Part shown: positions 1 to 6,880 of the stretch, in pieces
Position numbering within the stretch: the stretch's first letter is position 1
Layout: the number at the start of each line of letters is the position of its first letter
Assembly: GCA_947589345.1 (NCBI GenBank)
Contig: CANQAC010000002.1
Span: forward strand, 1 to 64,000
Direction: 5' to 3'
From: an uncultured Akkermansia sp.
GTDB taxonomy: Bacteria; Verrucomicrobiota; Verrucomicrobiia; Verrucomicrobiales; Akkermansiaceae
DNA: 64,000 nucleotides
The notes under the pieces: model-generated
Databases searched by the model: none
Told to the model about the DNA's origin: nothing
The model's input: only the letters and a program-made list of their open reading frames with translations
Made by a program: the position numbers and the translations under genes

Positions 1-11
1 TTGTTTTTTTA

Positions 12-70
12 TAACCCCCTCATTTCACCCCTCTTAACCCCTCCTTCACCCCTGCTAACCCCTCCCCCCT
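12..70. repeat. C-rich imperfect tandem repeat (G-quadruplex-prone on minus strand)
   Basis: The plus strand carries six runs of four to six C (15-19, 28-31, 38-41, 49-52, 59-62, 64-69), separated by short AT-containing spacers that alternate TAACCCC and TTCACCCC. Read on the minus strand these are closely spaced G-runs able to form one or more G-quadruplexes. No coding frame is apparent. Whether it belongs to the 3' end of a gene beyond the window cannot be seen. Confidence 0.5.
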
Positions 71-127
71 CTTTTCACAGAAAATCCTCTGCCCTCGTTT
101 TAACCTCCTTTCGGTGACATTATTTTT

Positions 128-150
128 GAGGCATTGCGCCTCCTGTTTTT
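128..150 (+). terminator. Intrinsic terminator of a gene upstream of the window
   Basis: A five-base-pair stem GAGGC/GCCTC (128-132 with 138-142) with a five-base loop is followed by CTGTTTTT. It lies just before the tRNA promoter, so it would end a plus-strand transcript entering from outside the window. The stem is short, so strength is uncertain. Confidence 0.5.
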
Positions 151-173
151 CCGCAAGCCATGAAGAATTTCAC

Positions 174-202
174 TTGACAAGCAGAAGCGAAGGAAGTAGG
201 AT
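174..202 (+). promoter_or_regulatory. Sigma-70-type promoter of tRNA-Lys
   Basis: TTGACA (174-179), a 17-base spacer and TAGGAT (197-202) lie 32 bases upstream of the mature tRNA 5' end. The match to the housekeeping consensus is close. Confidence 0.8.
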
Positions 203-234
203 GCTCCCTCACTTGGGGAGAGTGACCAAAACAT

Positions 235-307
235 GCGCGAATAGCTCAGTTGGTAGAGCAGTAGACTTTTAATCTATTGGTCCCGGGTTCGAGTCCCGGT
301 TCGCGTA
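235..307 (+). tRNA. tRNA-Lys (anticodon TTT)
   Basis: A complete 73-base cloverleaf folds by eye: 7-bp acceptor stem (GCGCGAA with TTCGCGT, last pair G-T), D arm GCTC/GAGC, anticodon arm GTAGA/TCTAT with loop CTTTTAA (anticodon TTT), five-base variable loop, T arm CCGGG/CCCGG with loop TTCGAGT, and discriminator A. The 3' CCA is not encoded, so it must be added by CCA-transferase. It decodes AAA/AAG lysine codons. A strong promoter lies just upstream. Confidence 0.96.
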
Positions 308-525
308 ATCGTTCTCAGCAGGGGGGGTATTTGCTTCTTGGGGTCTTATCGGGTGAAGGGCATGGGAAGGAAAGGTATAAGAAGCACGAAAAAGCCTCTC
401 ATGGGGATGGCAGAGCAAAACTTGACCGTGTTCTCACGCGGCGGACGGCGCGCTCCGTTTCCTTCCCAGACCTCAAAGCATGCCGGAACGTGAGTGCTCC
501 TCCCCCCTCCCACACACATGGGATT

Positions 526-1590
526 TTACCCCCTTCCGCTGTACATCTCCTCATAGTAGCGCTCATACGCCCCGCTGGTCACGTCTGTCATCCACTGCTC
601 ATGAGTGAGGTACCAACGTACAGTTTCACGCAGCCCCGATTCAAAGGAATGCTTAGGAAACCAACCAAGTTCTTCGCGCAATTTTTGAGCATTGATGGCA
701 TAGCGCGGATCATGGCCGGCACGATCTGTGATGTGAGTAATGAGTTTTTCACTGCTACCCGGCGCATTCCCAAGTTCTTCATCCACGATGCGAATGAGCA
801 ACTTGATCACATCGATATTTTTCCATTCATTAATACCTCCTATGTTGTAACTCTCCCCATCGCGACCACGGTGAAACACCTCGTCTATGGCCTCCGCGTG
901 ATCCTCCACATGCAACCAATCGCGTACATGATCACCCTTGCCGTAAATGGGAAGCAATTCCCCTGCACAAATATTGCGAATGCACAGCGGGATTAACTTT
1001 TCTGGAAATTGATAGGGACCATAATTATTGGAACAATGAGTAAGTACCACCGGCAAACCGTACGTATCGTGGTATGCGCGCACAAAATGATCTGAACCAG
1101 CTTTGCTTGCAGCGTACGGGCTGTGGGGATCATAGCGAGTCGTCTCACTGAATGCCGCCTCCCCATCCTTCAGCGCACCATACACCTCATCTGTTGATAC
1201 ATGATGGAATCTCCGCGCGCCCGCTGACGCTCCCTCCCAAGCCTCGCGAGCAGCCTGTAGCAAGGTGAGGGTACCAAGCACGTTTGTGCGCGCGAATAGA
1301 AGCGGATCCCGGATGGAACGATCCACATGACTCTCCGCCGCCAAATGAATCACGCCATCGATGCTATGCTCATGAAACAACGTGCAAAGAAGTTCTCTAT
1401 CTCCTATGTCGCCACGCACGAATTTGTAGTTGGCAGCCTTCTCCACATCACGCAAGTTGACCAGATTTCCAGCGTAAGTGAGCTTGTCCAGGTTCACAAT
1501 CATATAGTCCGGGTATTTCCGCACAAAACGGCGCACCACGTGTGAGCCGATGAATCCGGCGCCTCCCGTAATGAGTATGTGTCGTTTCAT
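526..1590 (-). CDS. rfbB: dTDP-glucose 4,6-dehydratase
   Basis: This 354-residue short-chain dehydratase converts dTDP-glucose to dTDP-4-keto-6-deoxyglucose, the second step of dTDP-rhamnose synthesis in the cytoplasm. The start chosen gives an N-terminal Rossmann motif GGAGFIGSH within 20 residues; an in-frame ATG nine codons upstream (1617) would only add an unconserved tail. The catalytic YxxxK appears as YAASK, and the family's NNYGPYQFPEKL stretch is present, as is HVSTDEVYG. Length is normal for RfbB. No other rhamnose genes (rfbA, rfbC, rfbD) are adjacent, so the pathway must be scattered. The product could equally feed another deoxysugar route. Confidence 0.95.
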   Translation of the reverse strand: MKRHILITGGAGFIGSHVVRRFVRKYPDYMIVNLDKLTYAGNLVNLRDVEKAANYKFVRGDIGDRELLCTLFHEHSIDGVIHLAAESHVDRSIRDPLLFARTNVLGTLTLLQAAREAWEGASAGARRFHHVSTDEVYGALKDGEAAFSETTRYDPHSPYAASKAGSDHFVRAYHDTYGLPVVLTHCSNNYGPYQFPEKLIPLCIRNICAGELLPIYGKGDHVRDWLHVEDHAEAIDEVFHRGRDGESYNIGGINEWKNIDVIKLLIRIVDEELGNAPGSSEKLITHITDRAGHDPRYAINAQKLREELGWFPKHSFESGLRETVRWYLTHEQWMTDVTSGAYERYYEEMYSGRG

Positions 1591-1648
1591 ATTTGTATAC
1601 GGCTGCCGCGTTCTCATTCTACCCCGTTCAGCGTCTGGAAAGCAAGAG

Positions 1649-1680
1649 AAAAAAAGGCCGTCTCACACAGAGACGGCCCC
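1649..1680 (-). terminator. Intrinsic terminator of the HU gene
   Basis: A perfect nine-base-pair stem GGCCGTCTC/GAGACGGCC (1656-1664 with 1670-1678) and a five-base loop are followed, on the minus strand, by seven consecutive T. It lies about 30 bases past the HU stop codon and also separates HU from rfbB. Confidence 0.85.
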
Positions 1681-1711
1681 TGAAATCTGAGGAAATAATC
1701 CGGAGAGAGCT

Positions 1712-2011
1712 TTACTTCTTCTTAGCAGGCTTCTTTCCACCCTTCTTCTTGAAAACAGAAGAGGGCTTGAAAGCAAGCGTCGTCGAAGCAGCGATCTTCA
1801 TCGCAGCGCCAGTCTGAGGATTACGACCCGTGCGAGCAGCACGCGTCTTCATCTCAAATGTACCGAAGCCGATGAGCTGAACTTTCTCGCCTTTCTTCAC
1901 AGCAGCGGTGATGGAATCGAGAACGGCGCTCAGCGCAGCCTCGGCGCACTTCTTGGTAGCGCCTTCACCAAGTTTCCCATGGATGCTCTCTACGAGTTGC
2001 GTCTTGTTCAT
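1712..2011 (-). CDS. HU-family DNA-binding protein
   Basis: A 99-residue nucleoid protein of the HU/IHF superfamily. It opens MNKTQLVESIHGKLG and carries the family's GFGTFEMKTRAARTGRNPQT arm region (residues about 46-66), which intercalates into bent DNA. After the usual HU end it has a short lysine-rich tail (KKKGGKKPAKKK), a feature seen in several lineages and likely to raise DNA affinity. It is a single-gene transcript: its own promoter lies 8 bases before the ATG and a strong terminator follows. With no Shine-Dalgarno and almost no room for a leader, its mRNA is probably leaderless. A more divergent HU-like protein is encoded at 58288-58605. Confidence 0.93.
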   Translation of the reverse strand: MNKTQLVESIHGKLGEGATKKCAEAALSAVLDSITAAVKKGEKVQLIGFGTFEMKTRAARTGRNPQTGAAMKIAASTTLAFKPSSVFKKKGGKKPAKKK

Positions 2012-2019
2012 AGGTCTTC

Positions 2020-2047
2020 ATGATAGCATCCTGCCCCAGTATTTCAA
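2020..2047 (-). promoter_or_regulatory. Promoter of the HU gene, start site at or next to the ATG
   Basis: On the minus strand TTGAAA (2042-2047), a 16-base spacer and TATCAT (2020-2025) are followed by only eight bases before the ATG at 2011. The predicted start of transcription is about two bases upstream of the start codon. Confidence 0.65.
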
Positions 2048-2130
2048 GCACAAAAGCGGGGATTTTTTGAAAAAAACGCCCTTTTTACGCCATAGAAAGC
2101 CCTTCCCCGGCCGAAACAGTCCCGCCACCC

Positions 2131-2622
2131 CTATGCCCGCTCCGATTGCTCGGCAGAGTACGGTCGCGTGGCAGGCGACAGAATACCGGCGTGGCGCATG
2201 TCCTCCACGAGTGCCTGGATCTCCTCCAGGTCCAAGAGGGAGCTGCTGATGCGCACCCCGTCTCCGGGCTCAAAAAAGAGCTGGATGCAACAATGTGCAA
2301 TTCCGTCATGGTCTGATTCCTGCACGTCGGCGCGGATCAAGTTCTCCCACGCATAGAATTTGTCCGTCACGAATCGGCGGATGCGCACACCTTGCGCATC
2401 CACACGCACGCGAAAAGTGACGTAGTATCCTCCCCAAAACAGTGCTACCGCTGAACTACCTATAATCAGTCCCAACCGCCACGCATCCACTACACCATTC
2501 CACAGCACGTAGCCTGAGGCGCCGACAACCGCCAATATCATCAATCCACTAAACGCGGCGTTGGCACACCGGAGTGTGCGCGCATAATCCACCGGCATCT
2601 TGGAATTCCCCTCTTTCATCAT
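2131..2622 (-). CDS. Small membrane protein with PH-like domain, function unknown
   Basis: 163 residues. Two hydrophobic segments close together (about residues 22-42 and 48-68) form a membrane hairpin. They are followed by a soluble region with the pattern RVRVDAQGVRIRRF...YAWENL, typical of bacterial PH-like domains that follow a two-helix anchor. I do not recognise a named family. It is the last gene of the LysM/L,D-transpeptidase operon: its ATG overlaps the stop of the transpeptidase (ATGA, with a second ATG immediately downstream). The tight coupling suggests a role at the envelope together with that enzyme, but this is inference from position only. Confidence 0.6.
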   Translation of the reverse strand: MMKEGNSKMPVDYARTLRCANAAFSGLMILAVVGASGYVLWNGVVDAWRLGLIIGSSAVALFWGGYYVTFRVRVDAQGVRIRRFVTDKFYAWENLIRADVQESDHDGIAHCCIQLFFEPGDGVRISSSLLDLEEIQALVEDMRHAGILSPATRPYSAEQSERA

Positions 2623-3494
2623 CTGAATTCAGAAGATACTCGGGTTGCCTCATCGCTGTGATCCCCTCCGGGACGATATCTCACATCGTTCGGATTAACA
2701 CGCCCTCCTCGATTATAATCCTCCACGGCGCGAGAGACATACACAGGAATCCCCACCACAGAATACTCATACAATTTGCGCGCTACCGCGTAAGGGGAGC
2801 GTATGCAACCGTGCGAAAGCCTTTGGCCGGGCACCACCCGTCCACCGTGTATTCCCACCCCATCCCAAGTGAGCCTGTGCCAGCAGGGCATAGCCGACGG
2901 TCGAAACGTAGCACCGCTGGGGGCCTTGCGCATAAGATCTGCGTTGGAATCAATAATCTTGCCGTTACTGTTCACCCACTTGCCATAACGCCCCGAGTGA
3001 TGATTGCGTTCTTTCTCCATCACTCGAAATACTCCCGTTGGAGTTTCGTGTCCATCCACTCCTGTAGATACCGGCCAATCCATGGCTACCCGATCGTACA
3101 CGTAGAGTCGCGCACGCTGCTGAGGCAAACAGATAATGATCTTCGAATTGGTCGCCGTGATACGTCCGAGCAACTTCTCGTCCGTATACACGGATGCCGT
3201 CTTCGGATATTCTTTTTCGGCGACAAAATGCTCGTAGCTTCCGTCGGGAAATGGGTTCCTGTACTCCGCCTTATTCTTACCGACGATATCCAACGGATTC
3301 ACTCCATGGGTATCCACTGCCACTGACCAACTCTCCGGCTCCAATCGCACCCTGCTGGACACAACTGGTTCGCGCTGCTCAGCGACTCTGCCGCTACGCT
3401 CTTCCGGCACCGGATGCACCACGCGACACGATGGCGACAAACCTAACGCATATACACACACCGCTGCAGCAAACCACTGGCGGTGGAGTCTCAT
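2619..3494 (-). CDS. L,D-transpeptidase (YkuD domain)
   Basis: A 291-residue exported enzyme that would form 3-3 peptide cross-links or attach proteins to peptidoglycan. The catalytic signature SHGCIRS (about residues 227-233) holds the nucleophilic Cys, with the upstream His-Gly pair in GVGIHGG. A basic N-terminus and hydrophobic stretch are followed by LSPSC, a poor but possible lipobox; otherwise it is a normal signal peptide. The YkuD domain fills residues about 110-260. It sits third in an operon behind two LysM lipoproteins, overlapping both neighbours by four bases (ATGA). LysM proteins bind glycan strands, so the set looks like a peptidoglycan remodelling or anchoring module. Confidence 0.88.
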   Translation of the reverse strand: MRLHRQWFAAAVCVYALGLSPSCRVVHPVPEERSGRVAEQREPVVSSRVRLEPESWSVAVDTHGVNPLDIVGKNKAEYRNPFPDGSYEHFVAEKEYPKTASVYTDEKLLGRITATNSKIIICLPQQRARLYVYDRVAMDWPVSTGVDGHETPTGVFRVMEKERNHHSGRYGKWVNSNGKIIDSNADLMRKAPSGATFRPSAMPCWHRLTWDGVGIHGGRVVPGQRLSHGCIRSPYAVARKLYEYSVVGIPVYVSRAVEDYNRGGRVNPNDVRYRPGGDHSDEATRVSSEFR

Positions 3495-4120
3495 CTTCCG
3501 GTCGGCACCTTAAGTACTTGCCCGTCGCGTATGCGATCCGCCTGGTCAGGCTTCAGTCCATTTGCTTTCAGGATAGCCGACACCGTCGTATGATGACGGT
3601 TGGCAATGCCAGAGAGCGTTTCTCCGGGCTTAACCTTGTACGTTGCCATGCGAGACGAAGTCGTTTTTTTCTTGCCTGTGGCAGAGTCTTTCCCGGCACG
3701 ACGCGAATCTGCGCTGCGAGTCACCGCCTCATTGCTTGCTGCATGCGGCACCAGCAATTTCTGTCCCTCGCGCAACTTCGAATCTCTGGTCAATCCATTG
3801 GCTGAGCAAAGAGCCGTCAGATTCACCCCGCGACGGCGCGCAATTGAAGAAAGCGTGTCCCCACGCTGCACGGTATAATGACTTGCACGGTTCCCTGCGG
3901 CGGGCGCGGATGTAGAAAGCGGCGACGGTGTACCGACCGATGCCGTCGGCAACCCTCCCTCCCCACTCTCCACCACCACATTGTCCACCTGAGCCTTGCT
4001 CACCGTGTCAGTCATAAAAGACAAGTTTTTTGACAAAAACTGACATGAGCTGAGGGTAACCGTTGCACCGACCATCAGCGTCGCCATCGTCAACGTCCAT
4101 CCGCTACAGCTCTCTTTCAT
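3491..4120 (-). CDS. Lipoprotein with two LysM domains
   Basis: 209 residues. A signal peptide ending LSSC (lipobox, Cys about residue 26) predicts lipid anchoring in the periplasm. Two LysM glycan-binding repeats follow a variable linker: HYTVQRGDTLSSIARRRG (about residues 81-98) and TYKVKPGETLSGIANRHH (about residues 160-177), each with the usual helix and VP ending. The linker between them is rich in Ser, Arg and Lys. The gene overlaps the downstream transpeptidase by four bases and follows the first LysM gene after 35 bases. It probably binds peptidoglycan non-catalytically and may position the transpeptidase. Confidence 0.85.
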   Translation of the reverse strand: MKESCSGWTLTMATLMVGATVTLSSCQFLSKNLSFMTDTVSKAQVDNVVVESGEGGLPTASVGTPSPLSTSAPAAGNRASHYTVQRGDTLSSIARRRGVNLTALCSANGLTRDSKLREGQKLLVPHAASNEAVTRSADSRRAGKDSATGKKKTTSSRMATYKVKPGETLSGIANRHHTTVSAILKANGLKPDQADRIRDGQVLKVPTGR

Positions 4121-4155
4121 GGCTCGTAATATGGGGAGTTGCCTTTGATGAAAGT

Positions 4156-5007
4156 TCAGCGTTTGCTCGGTATCGTCAGCCTGCGCCCAGCGCGAATTTT
4201 GTCTGCGTCATCCTTGGAAATGCCGTTGGCTTTCATGAGAGCAGATGTACTCACGCCATACTTGGCGGCGATCCCGGAGAGCGTTTGACCAGGAGCCACC
4301 TTATGCGTCTTGGTGGAAGCACTCTTTGTGCCGCTGTTTTTCCTGGATGAGCCGCTTTTCCGGTCATCCTTTTCCGGTTTATAGCCCTTGGGCGTGTAGC
4401 GTACCTTGATGGTCTGCCCCGGGTAGATTGTGCTGCCCTTGATATTAGAGTCTTTGCGAATCTGCGCCACAGTAGTGTTACTGCGCTTCGCGATGAGTGT
4501 CAGGTTATCACCCGGACGCACCTTGTAAACAATCATCGTCGGACGTTTGGGTTTCTTGCCCGCCTTCTTGCCGCCCTTCGCGCCACTGCTCTTCGTGCCA
4601 GAAGAAGCAATCTTACGGCTTGTCGTCACCACAGCCTTCGTATCTGCCGGGGCGGTTGTGGCCAGCGGATCAACATCCACGGACTTCGGTGTCTCCACAA
4701 TCGTATCATCCTGTCCGGCTTCAGCCAACTTCGGATGATTTTGGCTGGCGCCGCCGCCAGTCTTCGTATCCGTCGGCTCCGGTATGCTGTAGTCATTGCG
4801 CGACGCCACCGCAGGCGTATGCGTGCCGGCTCCCACTTGCTGCGTCCCGTCATCTTCCAGCAGCCATGGCGGTATCTCTCCGTCCGCTACCTCACTCATC
4901 GGCAAAGCTGATTCCGTGTAACCATCTCCGTCCGTGCTGGAACACGAGGAGAACGTCAGAAGTGCGAAGGCCCCAATCCCGGGGACAATGATGGAAGAAA
5001 TCTTCAT
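4156..5007 (-). CDS. Lipoprotein with two LysM domains, first gene of operon
   Basis: 283 residues. The signal peptide ends FSSC, a good lipobox. A long acidic-to-Ser/Thr/Lys-rich linker (about residues 25-155) precedes LysM 1 (VYKVRPGDNLTLIAKRSN) and LysM 2 (THKVAPGQTLSGIAAKYG), separated by a Lys/Ser-rich spacer. No catalytic domain is present. Architecture is close to the next gene, suggesting an old duplication. Its promoter lies so near the ATG that the message is predicted to be leaderless. It heads the four-gene run 5007 to 2131. Confidence 0.85.
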   Translation of the reverse strand: MKISSIIVPGIGAFALLTFSSCSSTDGDGYTESALPMSEVADGEIPPWLLEDDGTQQVGAGTHTPAVASRNDYSIPEPTDTKTGGGASQNHPKLAEAGQDDTIVETPKSVDVDPLATTAPADTKAVVTTSRKIASSGTKSSGAKGGKKAGKKPKRPTMIVYKVRPGDNLTLIAKRSNTTVAQIRKDSNIKGSTIYPGQTIKVRYTPKGYKPEKDDRKSGSSRKNSGTKSASTKTHKVAPGQTLSGIAAKYGVSTSALMKANGISKDDADKIRAGRRLTIPSKR

Positions 5008-5016
5008 ACGGACGAC

Positions 5017-5045
5017 ATTCTACCACAGCAACTGCATGTTATCAA
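5017..5045 (-). promoter_or_regulatory. Promoter of the LysM/L,D-transpeptidase operon
   Basis: On the minus strand TTGATA (5040-5045), a 17-base spacer and TAGAAT (5017-5022) are followed by nine bases and the ATG at 5007. The transcription start would fall zero to three bases before the start codon. Confidence 0.65.
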
Positions 5046-5194
5046 GCTTTTCCAGAAAGGCGACGTTTCGACACCCTTGCAGAACCTCCATCCCCGAACC
5101 ATCCTGTTAAAAGACCATAAAGTCAACATATAACAGACAACAAACAGCATTCACATCTCACGACAGAGAGTCTGGGGGCAGCATGACATTCCTC

Positions 5195-5223
5195 TTGCTT
5201 CGCAAACAGAAAAGTGCTAGAGT
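5195..5223 (+). promoter_or_regulatory. Promoter of alr
   Basis: TTGCTT (5195-5200), a 17-base spacer and TAGAGT (5218-5223) stand ten bases upstream of the ATG at 5234. This supports 5234 as the alr start rather than the more upstream in-frame ATG at 5183, which lies before this promoter. Confidence 0.55.
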
Positions 5224-5233
5224 CGCTCTCGTC

Positions 5234-6346
5234 ATGCGTCATTGCACACCCAGGGCTCGTGTGGAGGTGGACTTAGACGCCATCGCACATAACTTGAATG
5301 TGGCTCGACAAGCTGCGCCAAACACGCAAATGATGGCCGTTGTCAAAGCCGATGCTTATGGGCACGGGATGGAAGCGGTGGTACGGCGGCTGGAAGGCGA
5401 GCAACCCGTCTATTTTGGCGTAGCGAATGTGGCTGAAGCGCGGCGTGTGACGGCTGTCGGATGCCGCACGCGTCCGTTCTTACTAGGTCCTTCTACTCCC
5501 GAAGAACGAGAGGAAATCGCGTACAGCGGATGGGGGTTCACTATCTCATCCATGGAGGAAGCGGAACATTTTTCGCGTATCGCGGCCGCCGCTGGCTCCG
5601 TTCTTCCTGCACACCTTGCCTTAGACACCGGGATGGGACGCGAGGGATTCCTACCAAACGACCTTGGAGAATCTCTACCTCGCTTGCTGCACATGCCGGC
5701 CTTGCGAATTGAAGGAGTCATGTCGCACATGCCCGTTGCGGATGAGGACGAGAATTTCTCCCGTCATCAGATTGCTGTTTTTGAGGAATGCGTCCATGAA
5801 ATTTCCCGGCATATCCATCTGCTTCACGTACACCTTGCTGCGAGTGCAGCCATCATGCGCTACCGCATTCCTTCCGCCAATATGGCTCGTCCCGGACTTA
5901 TGCTCTATGGCATTTCACCGGTTGCCGACTCCGCCTCAGCTGACCAACTTCGCCCCGCTCTGCGTCTTGTGGCTACCGTGACGCTGGTGCGCACTCTCCC
6001 CGCTGGTCATGGGGTATCCTACGGTCGCACTTTCACGACCACCGCCCCCACTCGCATGGCGACTATTGGTATCGGCTACGCAGATGGCTGGCGACGCCAC
6101 TTCTCCGGTCGGGGAGTACGCGTATCGATCCGTGGAGTCCTCTGCCCTGTACTGGGACGCGTGACAATGGATCAAATTATGGCGGACGTCTCCGGAGTAC
6201 CCGAGGTAATGGCCGGAGATGAAGTAGAACTCATAGGGCCTTCCTTGCGTGTGGATCAGCTTGCGCAACAGGCCGACACTATCTCGTGGGATATTCTCAC
6301 TGGCCTTGGCCCGCGCCTTCCGCGCGTCACTCACCCGGCGAGCTAA
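5234..6346 (+). CDS. alr: Alanine racemase
   Basis: A 370-residue PLP enzyme that interconverts L- and D-alanine for peptidoglycan. VVKADAYGHG holds the PLP-binding Lys near the N-terminus, GVSYGRTF the catalytic Tyr of the second half, and GIGYADGW the substrate-entry motif. The 5234 start places RVEVDLDAIAHN near the N-terminus as in the family and agrees with the promoter just upstream. The alternative ATG at 5183 has a GGGGG tract upstream but adds 17 unconserved residues. The gene is convergent with the merR gene, overlapping its end by four bases. Confidence 0.95.
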   Translation: MRHCTPRARVEVDLDAIAHNLNVARQAAPNTQMMAVVKADAYGHGMEAVVRRLEGEQPVYFGVANVAEARRVTAVGCRTRPFLLGPSTPEEREEIAYSGWGFTISSMEEAEHFSRIAAAAGSVLPAHLALDTGMGREGFLPNDLGESLPRLLHMPALRIEGVMSHMPVADEDENFSRHQIAVFEECVHEISRHIHLLHVHLAASAAIMRYRIPSANMARPGLMLYGISPVADSASADQLRPALRLVATVTLVRTLPAGHGVSYGRTFTTTAPTRMATIGIGYADGWRRHFSGRGVRVSIRGVLCPVLGRVTMDQIMADVSGVPEVMAGDEVELIGPSLRVDQLAQQADTISWDILTGLGPRLPRVTHPAS

Positions 6347-6798
6347 CCTCTGGAACGATCCTTATCCCCAATCGTGAAACATTTGTTGAGTCGGCCAGCA
6401 GAAAAGGTCGGCATTTCCTTGCCCTGTTCCACGGCTTCTATCATTTTGCCATAAAACTCTAATTTGAGCGCCAAGTAATCCATGCAACGTTTGAGCTCCA
6501 CGCGCTGGCTACGCAACCTCTCCCGAGTCTGGAGCAATATCTCGCGCCTCACCCGTAATGTATCTGCTCCGTCATCAATCATGGAGAAATATCTCTTCAT
6601 GTCTGCAAGTGACAACCCCGCCGCACGCAGGCACCGCACAGCATTGACGCGACTTATTTCATGTTCGCCATACCGTCTATTGCCGGCCCCGTCTCTCGGC
6701 ACCGACGGAATCAATCCCTCGTCTTCATAAAATCTCAGTGTTGCCGCCGATAAACCAGACGCCGCTGATACCTGGGCTATAGTTTGGTATGAATTCAT
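6343..6798 (-). CDS. MerR-family regulator (AdhR/YyaN-like)
   Basis: A 151-residue regulator. The N-terminal winged helix is clear: TIAQVSAASGLSAATLRFYE, then LIPSVPRDGAGNRRY and the GLSLADMKRY segment. A long dimerisation helix (about residues 75-125) leads to a short C-terminus. There is no metal-binding Cys cluster of the MerR/CueR kind; the layout resembles aldehyde or stress sensors such as AdhR/YyaN. The start at 6798 is chosen because the winged helix begins there and the TATAAT lies six bases upstream; longer in-frame starts cross the promoter and operator. A palindrome in its own promoter spacer implies autoregulation and possibly control of the divergent prepilin peptidase. Confidence 0.88.
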   Translation of the reverse strand: MNSYQTIAQVSAASGLSAATLRFYEDEGLIPSVPRDGAGNRRYGEHEISRVNAVRCLRAAGLSLADMKRYFSMIDDGADTLRVRREILLQTRERLRSQRVELKRCMDYLALKLEFYGKMIEAVEQGKEMPTFSAGRLNKCFTIGDKDRSRG

Positions 6799-6804
6799 AA
6801 CACC

Positions 6805-6835
6805 ATTATACGACTTCATGTAACTTGAAGGAAAG
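6805..6835 (-). promoter_or_regulatory. merR promoter with 17-base operator in the spacer
   Basis: TATAAT on the minus strand (6805-6810) lies six bases before the merR ATG. The palindrome CTTCATGTAACTTGAAG (6814-6830, one mismatched pair) occupies the spacer, and a weak -35 (CTTTCC, 6830-6835) would give a 19-base spacing. An over-long spacer filled by a dyad is the hallmark of MerR-regulated promoters, which the activator untwists. Confidence 0.7.
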
Positions 6836-6840
6836 CAAAA

Positions 6841-6870
6841 TTGACACTGCCTACTGCGGCATGGTACAAT
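6841..6870 (+). promoter_or_regulatory. Promoter of the prepilin peptidase
   Basis: TTGACA (6841-6846), an 18-base spacer and TACAAT (6865-6870) are followed by ten bases and the ATG at 6881. It is adjacent to the merR operator, so both genes could respond to the same regulator. Confidence 0.75.
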
Positions 6871-6880
6871 CTCAGCGGCG

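Noticed and set aside
12..70. CRISPR-like array
   Set aside because: Units are only about 20 bases, imperfect, with no constant repeat/spacer pattern and no cas genes in the window.
277..996. 239-codon plus-strand frame
   Set aside because: It starts inside the tRNA and runs antisense through the end of rfbB.
2574..3326. 250-codon plus-strand frame opposite the L,D-transpeptidase
   Set aside because: The minus-strand gene has the full catalytic motif and operon coupling; this is its shadow.
5183..5233. Upstream start of alr at 5183
   Set aside because: A GGGGG tract is near it, but the added 17 residues are outside the family and a good promoter for the 5234 start lies within them.
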